The translations under genes were made by a program, and so were the position numbers. A DNA stretch of 64,000 nucleotides, taken from positions 20,622,866 through 20,686,865 of the forward strand of contig NC_060065.1 in the NCBI RefSeq assembly GCF_020283565.1, written 5' to 3'. Position 1 is the first letter of the stretch. The number at the start of each line of letters is the position of its first letter. This document shows, in pieces, positions 1 to 10,315 of this stretch. Source of the stretch: Trifolium pratense. Taxonomy: Eukaryota; Streptophyta; Magnoliopsida; Fabales; Fabaceae. The notes under the pieces are model-generated. The model was not told where the DNA came from. It worked only from the letters and a program-made list of their open reading frames with translations, and did no database searches.

Positions 1-616
1 GTTAAATCCTTGATATTCTACCTGTATATACAACTGATCCTTCTAGTATATATATAACCAGAAAAAGAGTCGTTGCATAAAGATGACCGTTGAAGTAGAT
101 AACCTTTTGTCTTCAAGCAGCTTGTCTTGATGCAGTTGGTTGTTTCTAAAACTGAGTAAGAGTTTCAGACACTTTGACCATGTGCAGAGAAGACTTTCCT
201 TATTCAGCTAACAAGTCTGATGACCCACGTTCTCAAGAGTGGACAGACAAAATGAGAGCAGCTGTTCTGATCAAGCTTGAAAGGTCCTTTTCTTCATTGG
301 TAGAAGAGTTGACTTGCAAAAGAGAATCTTTACAAACTTCAAGAAGATCTTCAGAGTTTGATGAAGCTAAGACCTTAAGAAGTTCTGACGACTTCATCAT
401 CTGAAGGTTGTAGCTTCTGAAGTTCAACATCTTCTGAGCGCTTATGAACTTCTGAATATATATATCTTCTGAGCTTCATTCAGAGCTTATCTTAAGCTAA
501 TATCTGCACACTTAAATTAAATTTTTAGTCCTTCCAATTGTTTATTAATACTTTGTTATCATCAAAACCTTAATAGATTTAAGGGCAAACATTTATAAAT
601 CAATTTTGTTCCAACA
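1..616 (-). repeat. 3' LTR of the Sirevirus (partial)
   Basis: This is collinear without gaps with 14954-15569. On the minus strand it begins TGTTGGAACAAAATTG and continues out of the window. A 76-codon plus-strand ORF (174-404) is present in both LTR copies; I regard it as chance. Confidence 0.93.
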
Positions 617-1110
617 ATCTCCCCCTTTTTGATGATGACAAACATAAGTATTAATTGACAATTGTTATTAAATTAACTTATCATGTTTCTCTTAGGTTTA
701 TGAGGTTTGCAAGCTCCCCCTAAGATTGATACTCCATAAAGCCTAAACTTTAAGTTTTATCCATGATATTTTAATTTAGTATAAGATTTAAGTAGTTTAA
801 AGTAAAACAAATTTCATATCTTTCTTCAGAGTGAGAGGTTTGCAAGCTCTCCCCCTGAGTCTCATAAGGCTAAGTTAAAATTGCACTTTTAACTTGTCCT
901 TACTTATGAATTTTGTTTTCAGTTTTAAAATACGTAATCTCCGCATTGAAATACGTAAAACAATTAAAAGATAACTTTTAATAACTTAACAAACAAAAGT
1001 GGTTTCAGCTTTTTGAAACTTATCAATTAATGCGTAACTACTCCCCCTTTTGTCATTATCAAAAAGTAAAAAAAAAAATTAGATAACCAAGACAGTCAAA
1101 GAAGGAAATT
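617..1110 (-). other. Multiple polypurine tracts of the Sirevirus
   Basis: Read on the minus strand, this stretch has at least four AAGGGGGAG-like purine runs (plus-strand CTCCCCC runs near 621, 714, 848 and 1041). The last directly abuts the LTR and is the expected primer for plus-strand DNA synthesis. Repeated polypurine tracts before the 3' LTR are a known Sirevirus trait. No coding sequence is seen. Confidence 0.75.
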
Positions 1111-1165
1111 GGTTGTTACAAAGGTGAATTTATTTCAAAAACGAAAACCAACGCGCCAAAAAGTC

Positions 1166-1173
1166 TATAAAAG
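1166..1173 (+). promoter_or_regulatory. TATA box of the antisense ORF
   Basis: TATAAAAG lies 75 bp before the ATG at 1241 on the plus strand, opposite to the Sirevirus genes. The spacing fits a start site around 1195-1200 and a short A-rich leader. The match is visible in the sequence; promoter function is inferred. Confidence 0.5.
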
Positions 1174-1251
1174 GTGAACTTTGTTAACAAACACTCTTCA
1201 CACAAAATATAAATAATTATATCAAGAAGAATCAATAAGAATGAAGAGATT

Positions 1252-3534
1252 TGTAACGCCCCAATATTTTATATATGCATTTTATTGATTTATTATTTGA
1301 TAAATAATTTCTATAGTAATATTAATTATTTTATATTCTATTTATTTTATTATTTGACGAGGTAATGACTATTCTAATTATTATTTTGATAAGTCAAGAT
1401 TGAACTATTTTTGGTGTTACCAAGTATATTAGACATGAATACCTAGTAATATGACTACCTTGCTTCTATGTTGACAACATGCACATGATGATCTCTCCTC
1501 CCTCTCTGATACGTTATTAAATGTGCATAATATTTCCAAATCATTTCCTAATATTTTGGTCTAAAAATAATTGAGAAGATAATTTCTTTTAATTGTCTTC
1601 AATGTCCAAATACAAATTAATCATCTTGCCACCCGTATTTTCTTTCATGGTTACTAGACAAACCATATATATATAATACTAATTAAGTGCTTTCATGTTG
1701 CCTCTATACCTCCTGATCCCGTATTTCTTTTTGTAACAATTACATTCATTGTCATTCATATGGCCATTCCTTTTATTTGTTTTGACTAATAAATGCATTT
1801 GACTAAGTTTAATTTCCATTTTAATTATTTGCGTTTTGTTGGTCTCATACTTTTAAGTGTAATTGTTCTCTCATAAGTTATGGTGATATATATGAAGCTG
1901 CACGTTCAATTTTTAGTAACCTTGTAAACATGAGTAACACGCCTCTCACTCAAATTTCTTTCCAAACAAAAAGAAAACACAAAACTAGCCACACGCACAA
2001 TTGTCCATCTCTCTCATAATATTCTGAGTACAAAACGTTATGGAATCAACCACCTTCATAATTTCATATTCAACGTCGGATCGTTGAAACGAGCTCTGGA
2101 GCATGAGGTATCGTATGTGTGCTTTGTAGCTGCGAATTTAGGCTAGTATAATGCTTGGAAGGAAAGCGTCTGAGGTAAGGGCTTTTTCCCCATACATTCA
2201 TGCTACATAGGAATTTGTTGTGAGATGATGGTATAACCTTTATCATTTAAAATAAACCAAAGGAATAACTCTATAAACATAAATAAATTCATGTGCGTTT
2301 TGTATATAAATATATGCTTTCTTGTAATTGGAATAATTTTATATATTTGCTTCTATATGCTGCGTATATGTACATAGTTGTTAATTTCTTATTTACTTCT
2401 TATGGTTAAAGATGTTGGTCTCATTCTATTCTTTATTGCCTATGAATATTAGATGATGGGTGTGATTTGAAAAATATAAATTAAGGGATGTAAATAAAAG
2501 TATAGGGAGGACTAAGTATGTCGCAGGTTAGGTGGGTCTTGTTAAGGAAGTAGAGTTCATTCATCATATAGGATGTGTATAGCAGAGTTTCTATAGGTAG
2601 CCTTTGTGGCTTGGTTTACTTTTAGCCTGTGTGGCTTGTTTATTTTTAGCCTGTGTGGCTTGAGCCTTTGTGGCTGGTTTTACTTTTAGCCTTTGTGGCT
2701 GGTTACTTTTAGCCTGTGTGGCTTGAGCCTGTGTGGCTAGTTTTCTCATTGGTATGAGATTTATTATCCGGATCATTAGTATCTCATATAGGGTGGTCGA
2801 GGTTGCGTTGCATTTCATATAGAAAGGAAGAAAATTAACAATAGTAAATAATTATCCCGTTCATAAAAGAACCAACGTAAAAAGGAAGGAAAATAAAAAG
2901 TATAGTTAGTCCGTAGTGAAACCGTGATCGTTGCTTCTCCTCGTTCATTTGATTTTGCCGTGCAATTTGTAATATGTGTAATTATGTTGCCTTGTTTATT
3001 ACTGCCGTTTAACAATTATATGCTGCCTATGTTTGTATATGTGTACTCTCTTATCACCCAAAAGTTTTTATAATAAACTAATAATTATATTTTCGATAAG
3101 GTGAAGTGTTTTGTTGTTGTTTTATAACATTTTTCTATGGTGAGTATGAGTCAATATGGATAAGGAAATTGACCCTTTACAATTAACATTTTAGGTACCG
3201 AAGAAAGTTGAATGATGCTTGCTTGAAGTGCTACGTACGGGGGAAAACTTGGGTTTTTGCAAATTTAATAATTATGTAATGAATAAGCCATTATGGTACA
3301 CTATTTCAATTTCAGTTCATTTCGACTTTATAAATTTGTTTAGAAATGCGGATGTTGATTTCATTCCGCTAGGCATTTTAAACTATTACTTATTTTAATT
3401 AAGTTTATATTTTAAGTGAATTCCAATTCAAATTTTATTATACTATTTTATCTGATAAAAAAAAAAAAAGTGGCACGTTTTCTAACTAAATAAGATTTTT
3501 ACAAATATCTTGGATAAAAATCCGGGATGTTACA
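1252..3534 (+). repeat. 5' LTR of the LARD-like element
   Basis: The 2283-bp LTR has TG...CA ends. It includes a minisatellite at 2599-2738. The short minus-strand ORFs seen here recur identically in the 3' LTR and look fortuitous. Confidence 0.93.
2599..2738 (+). repeat. LTR minisatellite, first copy
   Basis: About seven copies of AGCCTNTGTGGCT are spaced by T-rich linkers. The same block is at 5761-5900 in the other LTR. It produces a Gln-Ala-Thr-Gln-Ala-Lys repeat on the minus strand that I do not take as a gene. Confidence 0.8.
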
Positions 3535-4413
3535 TTTGGTATCAGAGCAATAATCCTCGGACAAACATTTTTGGGGTGGGAGCAATTATGTTTACGACGA
3601 ATGCCTTGATTGATGTGTGATTTTTTTGGATGTGCTTGTTATGATTAGTGTTTCTTAGTGTACTATTCGTTTATGACAATTGTATGGATTCTTTTGCTTA
3701 ATTGAAATGATTTTGTGGTTGGTAGAAGCTATGCTTGCTTTTGTGAATTTTATATTGAATAGACCTTATACTCTTTTAATGAAAATGAATGTATTTTTTG
3801 GTGACGACTATAGATTATAAGGTATTTTTTTTTTTTTTTTTTTTTTTTTTGAGTGAAATATTTTTGAATAATTTTGTAGTCTTTAGTTTTGAAGAAATTT
3901 ATTACTACGATGATTTTAAAATAAGTAAATTCTTAGAGAACTGCTATTATGAAGTAATATGATCTTTAGAAAAATGTTTCTACCATACTTTGAATTATAA
4001 TTTTTTCTTAAAGCTACAAAAAGTACTTTTATCTTTCAATTTTTTTTGCTACTTATGTTATTGGCTTCTGTTTGACATCAGAGTGCGCAGCGTAATCATG
4101 AAATTGTATGTCTTATCTTGCTCTTAAGTTTTTGTACCTTATTTTATTTTTACCTTACATATAAAGTGTTTTAGAAAATTATACCTCAAATTTTTTTTTT
4201 ATTATCTAGTTTCGGGGACGAAACTAAATTTTTGGTGGGTAGAATGTAAGACCCGTGAAATTTATTTTAATTACTATTTTATTTATGAGTTAAGATACTT
4301 TAACTTCATCTTTTATAATAAGTGGTTTTATCACGCTTGATTTTATGAGAGAAATTTAAGTTAATCTTTTATTTTCTAGTTTCGAGGACGAAACTTTTTT
4401 AAGGGGGTAATAA
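3535..4413 (+). other. Internal region of the LARD-like element with primer binding site
   Basis: TGGTATCAGAGC at 3537-3548 matches the usual initiator-tRNA-Met primer site. The remaining bases are T-rich, including a poly(T) run near 3825-3850. CTAGTTTCGNGGACGAAAC occurs twice (near 4207 and 4376), and the second copy leads into the polypurine tract AAGGGGGTAATAA just before the 3' LTR. No ORF of coding size is seen. Confidence 0.85.
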
Positions 4414-6699
4414 TGTAACGCCCCAATATTTTATATATGCATTTTATTGATTTATTATTTGATAAATAATTTCTATAGTAATATTAATTATTTTATATTC
4501 TATTTATTTTATTATTTGACGAGGTAATGACTATTCTAATTATTATTTTGATAAGTCAAGATTGAACTATTTTTGGTGTTACCAAGTATATTAGACATGA
4601 ATACCTAGTAATATGACTACCTTGCTTCTATGTTGACAACATGCACATGATGATCTCTCCTCCCTCTCTGATACGTTATTAAATGAGCATAATATTTCCA
4701 AATCATTTCCTAACATTTTGGTCTAAAAATAATTGAGAAGATAATTTCTTTTAATTGTCTTCAATGTCCAAATACAAATTAATCATCTTGCCACCCGTAT
4801 TTTCTTTCATGGTTACTAGACAAACCATATATATATAATACTAATTAAGTGCTTTCATGTTGCCTCTATACCTCCTGATCCCGTATTTCTTTTTGTAACA
4901 ATTACATTCATTGTCATTCATATGGCCATTCCTTTTATTTGTTTTGACTAATAAATGCATTTGACTAAGTTTAATTTCCATTTTAATTACTTGCGTTTTG
5001 TTGGTCTCATACTTTTAAGTGTAATTGTTCTCTCATAAGTTATGGTGATATATATGAAGCTGCACGTTCAATTTTTAGTAACCTTGTAAACATGAGTAAC
5101 ACGCCTCTCACTCAAATTTCTTTCCAAACAAAAAGAAAACACAAAACTAGCCACACGCACAATTGTCCATCTCTCTCATAATATTCTGAGTACAAAACGT
5201 TATGGAATCAACCACCTTCATAATTTCATATTCAACGTCGGATCGTTGAAACGAGCTCTGGAGCATGAGGTATCGTATGTGTGCTTTGTAGCTGCGAATT
5301 TAGGCTAGTATAATGCTTGGAAGGAAAGCGTCTGAGGTAAGGGCTTTTTCCCCATACATTCATGCTACATAGGAATTTGTTGTGAGATGATGGTATAACC
5401 TTTATCATTTAAAATAAACCAAAGGAATAACTCTATAAACATAAATAAATTCATGTGCGTTTTGTATATAAATATATGCTTTCTTGTAATTGGAATAATT
5501 TTATATATTTGCTTCTATATGCTGCGTATATGTACATAGTTGTTAATTTCTTATTTACTTCTTATGGTTAAAGATGTTGGTCTCATTCTATTCTTTATTG
5601 CCTATGAATATTAGATGATGGGTGTGATTTGAAAAATATAAATTAAGGGATGTAAATAAAAGTATAGGGAGGACTAAGTATGTCGCAGGTTAGGTGGGTC
5701 TTGTTAAGGAAGTAGAGTTCATTCATCATATAGGATGTGTATAGCAGAGTTTCTATAGGTAGCCTTTGTGGCTTGGTTTACTTTTAGCCTGTGTGGCTTG
5801 TTTATTTTTAGCCTGTGTGGCTTGAGCCTTTGTGGCTGGTTTTACTTTTAGCCTTTGTGGCTGGTTACTTTTAGCCTGTGTGGCTTGAGCCTGTGTGGCT
5901 AGTTTTCTCATTGGTATGAGATTTATTATCCGGATCATTAGTATCTCATATAGGGTGGTCGAGGTTGCGTTGCATTTCATATAGAAAGGAAGAAAATTAA
6001 CAATAGTAAATAATTATCCCGTTCATAAAAGAACCAACGTAAAAAGGAAGGAAAATAAAAAGTATAGTTAGTCCGTAGTGAAACCGTGATCGTTGCTTCT
6101 CCTCGTTCATTTGATTTTGCCGTGCAATTTGTAATATGTGTAATTATGTTGCCTTGTTTATTACTGCCGTTTAACAATTATATGCTGCCTATGTTTGTAT
6201 ATGTGTACTCTCTTATCACCCAAAAGTTTTTATAATAAACTAATAATTATATTTTCGATAAGGTGAAGTGTTTTGTTGTTGTTTTATAACATTTTTCTAT
6301 GGTGAGTATGAGTCAATATGGATAAGGAAATTGACCCTTTACAATTAACATTTTAGGTACCGAAGAAAGTTGAATGATGCTTGCTTGAAGTGCTACGTAC
6401 GGGGGAAAACTTGGGTTTTTGCAAATTTAATAATTATGTAATGAATAAGCCATTATGGTACACTATTTCAATTTCAGTTCATTTCGACTTTATAAATTTG
6501 TTTAGAAATGCGGATGTTGATTTCATTCCGCTAGGCATTTTAAACTATTACTTATTTTAATTAAGTTTATATTTTAAGTGAATTCCAATTCAAATTTTAT
6601 TATACTATTTTATCTGATAAAAAAAAAAAAAAAAGTGGCACGTTTTCTAACTAAATAAGATTTTTACAAATATCTTGGATAAAAATCCGGGATGTTACA
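4414..6699 (+). repeat. 3' LTR of the LARD-like element
   Basis: The 2286-bp LTR is offset by 3162 from the 5' copy. Visible differences are near 4685, 4713 and 4988, with a longer poly(A) near 6619. The minisatellite recurs at 5761-5900. Confidence 0.93.
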
Positions 6700-7055
6700 A
6701 GATTTAGTGCACGTATTGCTGAGATTCGCAAAAGAAAGGAGGAAGAACGAGAAGAAGAAGAAGAAAATAATAAAGAAGACAATAAGAAACCACAAGATGC
6801 TGAAATTATAATCATCTCATCAGACTCTGAAGCTGAGGAAAATGAAGTTGACGCTGACTATGCTGAATTCTTGGCTGGCTATGTTCCAGAAGAAGAACAA
6901 GACGAAGTAGAAGAAGAGCAGAACCCAGATCCTATAGAAATATCATCAGATGATGCTGAGGAGAAATCTGAGATTTCTTCTGAGTATTATCCATCTGACT
7001 AGGATTAGGTTGTCTTTTTCTTTTTACCAATGTACTTCAGCATTTTCAGATCATG

Positions 7056-7061
7056 AATAAA
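7056..7061 (+). terminator. Poly(A) signal of the antisense ORF
   Basis: AATAAA lies 54 bp after the antisense stop codon and is followed by a T/G-rich stretch (TTCTGCTTGTGTTCTTATTTT), the usual layout of a plant 3' end. It supports a complete plus-strand transcription unit. Confidence 0.45.
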
Positions 7062-7233
7062 AATTTTCTTTGAAATTCTGCTTGTGTTCTTATTTTCTTG
7101 TTTATCGTAAAAATATAAAGGTAAACGACACACAAAAATAACAAACCAAATAACTAAGTTAAAATTCAAAATAAAATTGTTCAGAGGATAATGAAGATAA
7201 ACAAAACATTAAAAACATAAGGTGCATAGAAGC

Positions 7234-8404
7234 CTAGGGTTTTTGAAGAAAAGCTAAGAGGATGTCAAATTTGTCGTTCAGGGAGTCCACTTTGGAGTCA
7301 AGCTTATCCACCTTGGACTCTAGGTTCTGATGATTTGATCTGTGCCTCTCAAGAGCTTCTTGTTGCTGCCTCAATGCATCCTGAAGAACCCTTAGCTGAT
7401 CTGAATCCATGGGAGCTTTTCCTTTATCAGAAGAGGGTTCACCATCCTCTTGATAATCAATCATAAGAACATCAGCATCCGGAGCATCCTCTTGATTCAG
7501 CTCATCAGCTTGTTGGGCAAGCCTTGCAGCAGCTTCAGCCAATCGTTCATTTTCAATCCTCTGATCTTCAAGACTCTTGAAAAGTTTGGAATCAACCCAG
7601 CAATCCTTAAAAGCAGTCAGACGCCTCACAGCAGCAGATACAGCAGCAAACTTAGCACGCTCATTCTCTTCATGTGCTTAAGAAGATGGCTTCACAGATC
7701 CTCTCAAAGAAGTATTTACCCAAATTGACTTTCCTTTCAGTCAGAAGGAAGTATATCAGATGACGATGAGGCCATGAGATAGTATCAGTACCACCAACTC
7801 TTGGACTGATAGTTGATAAGATAATCTTGAACAGAACCCTACATTCTTCTGTCAGTCCTTTAACCTTTCCCTTCATCTTCATATCAATGCACATCCTGTG
7901 CAGAAGTTCTTCTCTGAATCTTGTATCCTTCTCAAAATCATCAAGTACTAACCCAGAGTTATTCAAACCCAGCAAGGCATTAAAATGAATTGGAGAGAAG
8001 GTGAGATTGATACCACAGATGTTAGACCTAATTTGTGTACCAGTGAACTCCAATAGACCCATCTTCTTCCTAGTTTTTCCTTTCAGACTAGGATCTCTTT
8101 CAATTGCTACAAGTTCTTCTTGCTTAGCTTCATACTTAGAGAAGACTCTTGCTTTCATCCAGAATTTCTTCAAGAGATCTGGGTAGATAGGACCATTCAA
8201 CATGTCGAAGTACTTATCCCATCCTTGAGCAGAGAAATACGGCTTTACATCAAACCCATTATCCTTCAAACTGTCAAAGTCGACCATCTTCTCAGGAAGT
8301 AACGTCAGTTGAGACTCTGGGAATTCCATCTCATTCCCAACAATCTGAAGATGTTTGAACATGAACGGAGGGATCTTTGTTGAAGAAGAAGAAGAACCAG
8401 CCAT
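7234..8404 (-). pseudogene. Sirevirus env-like gene (broken by one frameshift)
   Basis: The ATG at 8402-8404 opens a 244-codon frame that closes at about 7670. A single-base shift there leads into a second frame (from about 7680 to 7234). The N-terminal part (serine-rich start, conserved body with LLGLNN and HRHLIYFLL) resembles the protein encoded downstream of pol in legume SIRE-type elements. The second part is predicted coiled coil: heptads around ESKVDKLDSKVDSLNDKFD close the protein. I see no convincing signal peptide or long membrane helix, so a true envelope role is doubtful. The upstream 450 bp look like a plant promoter and leader. The shift makes this copy non-functional as it stands. 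The name env-like is positional, not functional. Confidence 0.72.
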
Positions 8405-8854
8405 GATGGAGTTAAGGTAAGGGTAGGAACTAACGAGAGAGAAAGAAGATTTTTGTTAGAGGTTTAGAGAGAAAAGAAAGTGTAGGTTGTGAAAGTGAAA
8501 AGTGTGCAAGTGAATTGTGTAAGTTTATTTAAATGCGTACAGTTAACACAAAAATGGCAAATTTTGGAAGTTACGCTTATTGACAAAAATTTGAATACTA
8601 AAAGTCGTCATTAACCACCCACTACCTGACACACGTAGACCACGTGCAGAAGTTTACTCGGTAACTGCTATTTTAATGGATAACTGTTCAGCAGCGAATG
8701 CTAAATGTTTTCCACTTAAATAGTTCAGAGCCTCTGAGTTTTAAAAGAATCTATCAGAGTTAAGTATTTCAGAGCTTGTGATTCAGATGTTCTGAATTAT
8801 AAGTTCTGACATACATAACCTCTTACACTTTAATTGCCCAAAAAAAAAAAAATT
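8405..8854 (-). promoter_or_regulatory. Spacer between pol and env-like, with promoter-like sequence
   Basis: Read on the minus strand, TTTAAATAAA (near 8530) is followed by a C/T-rich leader (TTCTTTTCTCTCTAAACC near 8465) and then the env-like ATG. This resembles a plant core promoter and 5' UTR, suggesting env-like has its own transcript. That is inference. Nothing coding is seen. Confidence 0.4.
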
Positions 8855-10315
8855 TCATTCAGAGATTGAAAACATGTTCAGATGTTTCTTTATAAAATCA
8901 AATCTCTCAACAGGTAAGGCTTTAGTAAATATGTCAGCCCATTGATTTTCAGTATCAACAAACTTAATATCTATAATGCCTCTCTGAACAAAATCTCTGA
9001 TAAAATGATGTTTAATTTCAATATGTTTGGCTCTAGAGTGTAGGATAGGATTTTTAGATAAATGAATGGCTGCAGTGTTATCACAATATAAAGGAATATT
9101 GTGACTGCTTACCTGATAATCTTCTAGCTGATATTTTAACCAGAGTAGTTGTGTGCAACACTTAGCTGCTGAAATGTATTCTGCTTCTGCTGTAGACAAA
9201 GCTATAGTAGTTTGTCTTTTACTAGCCCAGGAGATAAGGTTTTCACTAACAAATTGACAATTGCCACTTGTGGATTTTCTTTCAATTTTATCTCCAGCAT
9301 AGTCAGCATCACAGAATCCATTTAGCACATAATCATTGGATTTCTTATAGAGAAGTCCAAGATTAGTTGTTCCTTTCAGATACCTAAAGATTCTCTTTAC
9401 AGCAGTAAGATGAGATTCTCTAGGATCTGACTGGAATCTTGCACATAAGCAAACACTGAATAAAATATCTGGCCTAGAGGCTGTCAAATAGAGTAAGGAA
9501 CCAATCATACCTCTGTAGATCTTTTGGTCTACTTTTCCTTCATCTTCTGTCTTGCTCATGTTGGTAGTTGAATGCATAGGAGTGTTCATTATCTTGCAAT
9601 CATCTAGATTGAACTTCTTCAGAAGTTCTTTGGTATATTTTGATTGATGAACATAAGTTCCTTCCTTCTTCTGGTTGATTTGAATTCCAAGAAAGAATTT
9701 CAATTCTCCCATCATGCTCATTTCAAATTCATCCTGCATTATCTTAGAGAAATTCTTGCACAAAGAAGCATTAGTTGAACCAAAAATAATATCATCAACA
9801 TAAATTTGAATGATCAAAATATCTTCTTTGGTTGTTTTTCTAAAGAGTGTGCAGTCAACCTTCCCTTTCTCAAAACTCTTTTCAAGAAGGAAATTACTGA
9901 GTCTATCATACCAAGCTCTTGGAGCTTGTTTCAGACCATACCGTGATTTCTTCAATCTGAAAACATGTTCTGGGTTTGAGACATCTTCAAAACCAGGAGG
10001 TTGCTTAACATACACTTCTTCAGAAATAAAACCATTTAAGAAGGCACTTTTAACATCCATCTGATACAAAGTTATTCCATGATTAACAGCATAAGATAGA
10101 AGTAACCTGATAGCCTCAAGTCTAGCAACTGGTGCAAAGGTTTCAGTATAGTCAATCCCCTCTTGCTGACTATAACCTTGTGCAACCAATCTAGCCTTGT
10201 TTCTTACCGCTTCACCTTGTTCATTCAGCTTGTTTCTGAATACCCATTTTGTTCCAATAATGTTCTTGTGTGAAGGTTTGGGCACTAGAGTCCATACATC
10301 ATTCCTTTGAAATTA
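8855..10315 (-). pseudogene. pol: Sirevirus pol, reverse transcriptase and RNase H part
   Basis: A 476-codon open stretch covers the copia RT (GTKWVFRNKLNE start, QMDVKSAFLNG, GLKQAPRAWYD, catalytic IYVDDIIFGS) and RNase H (GFCDADYAGD, STAEAEYIS, HSRAKHIEIKHHF). It ends with the usual ADIFTKALP and a short tail. The catalytic aspartates of YVDD are present, so this part looks intact. It is cut off from the integrase part by an in-frame TAA at 10313-10315, in the conserved block just before RT. The nominal start at 10285 is an alternative codon within the polyprotein, not a real initiation site. Confidence 0.92.

Larger units (their letters stand above)
1252..6699 (+). mobile_element. Young non-autonomous LTR retrotransposon (LARD-like)
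   Basis: Two LTRs of 2283 and 2286 bp, each starting TGTAACGCCCC and ending GGGATGTTACA, flank only about 0.9 kb of internal DNA. The target duplication AGATT is exact (1247-1251 and 6700-6704). A tRNA-Met-type primer site follows the 5' LTR. The 3' internal end has a GAGGACGAAACT...AAGGGGG purine tract like that of chromovirus-type Ty3/gypsy elements. I see about three substitutions plus a poly(A) length change between the LTRs, so insertion was very recent. No gag or pol is present, so movement must have relied on enzymes from another element. Confidence 0.93.
1241..7002 (+). pseudogene. Small acidic antisense ORF of the Sirevirus, split by a nested LTR element
   Basis: The first 11 bases (1241-1251, starting ATGAAGAG) are separated from the rest (6705-7002, stop TAG at 7000-7002) by the nested element plus one copy of its 5-bp target duplication. 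With that insertion discounted, the frame is open for 102 codons. The visible product has a basic start (RIRKRK-like), a run of Glu/Asn/Lys, two motifs of the form I-S-S-D-S/D and a very acidic C-terminal half rich in Glu and Asp. No signal peptide, membrane segment or known domain is seen. It lies between env-like and the 3' LTR and points toward env-like. A TATA box and a poly(A) signal bracket it. The function is unknown. It could be an antisense regulator, a nuclear acidic protein, or a captured host fragment. The current copy is disrupted. Confidence 0.55.

Noticed and set aside
174..404. A 76-codon plus-strand ORF present in both Sirevirus LTRs
   Set aside because: Its repetition is explained by LTR identity; it has no family motif and lies antisense to the LTR.
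2591..3015. Two minus-strand ORFs in the LARD LTRs, one with a Gln-Ala-Thr-Gln-Ala-Lys repeat
   Set aside because: The repeat comes from a DNA minisatellite, and both ORFs recur only because the LTR is duplicated.
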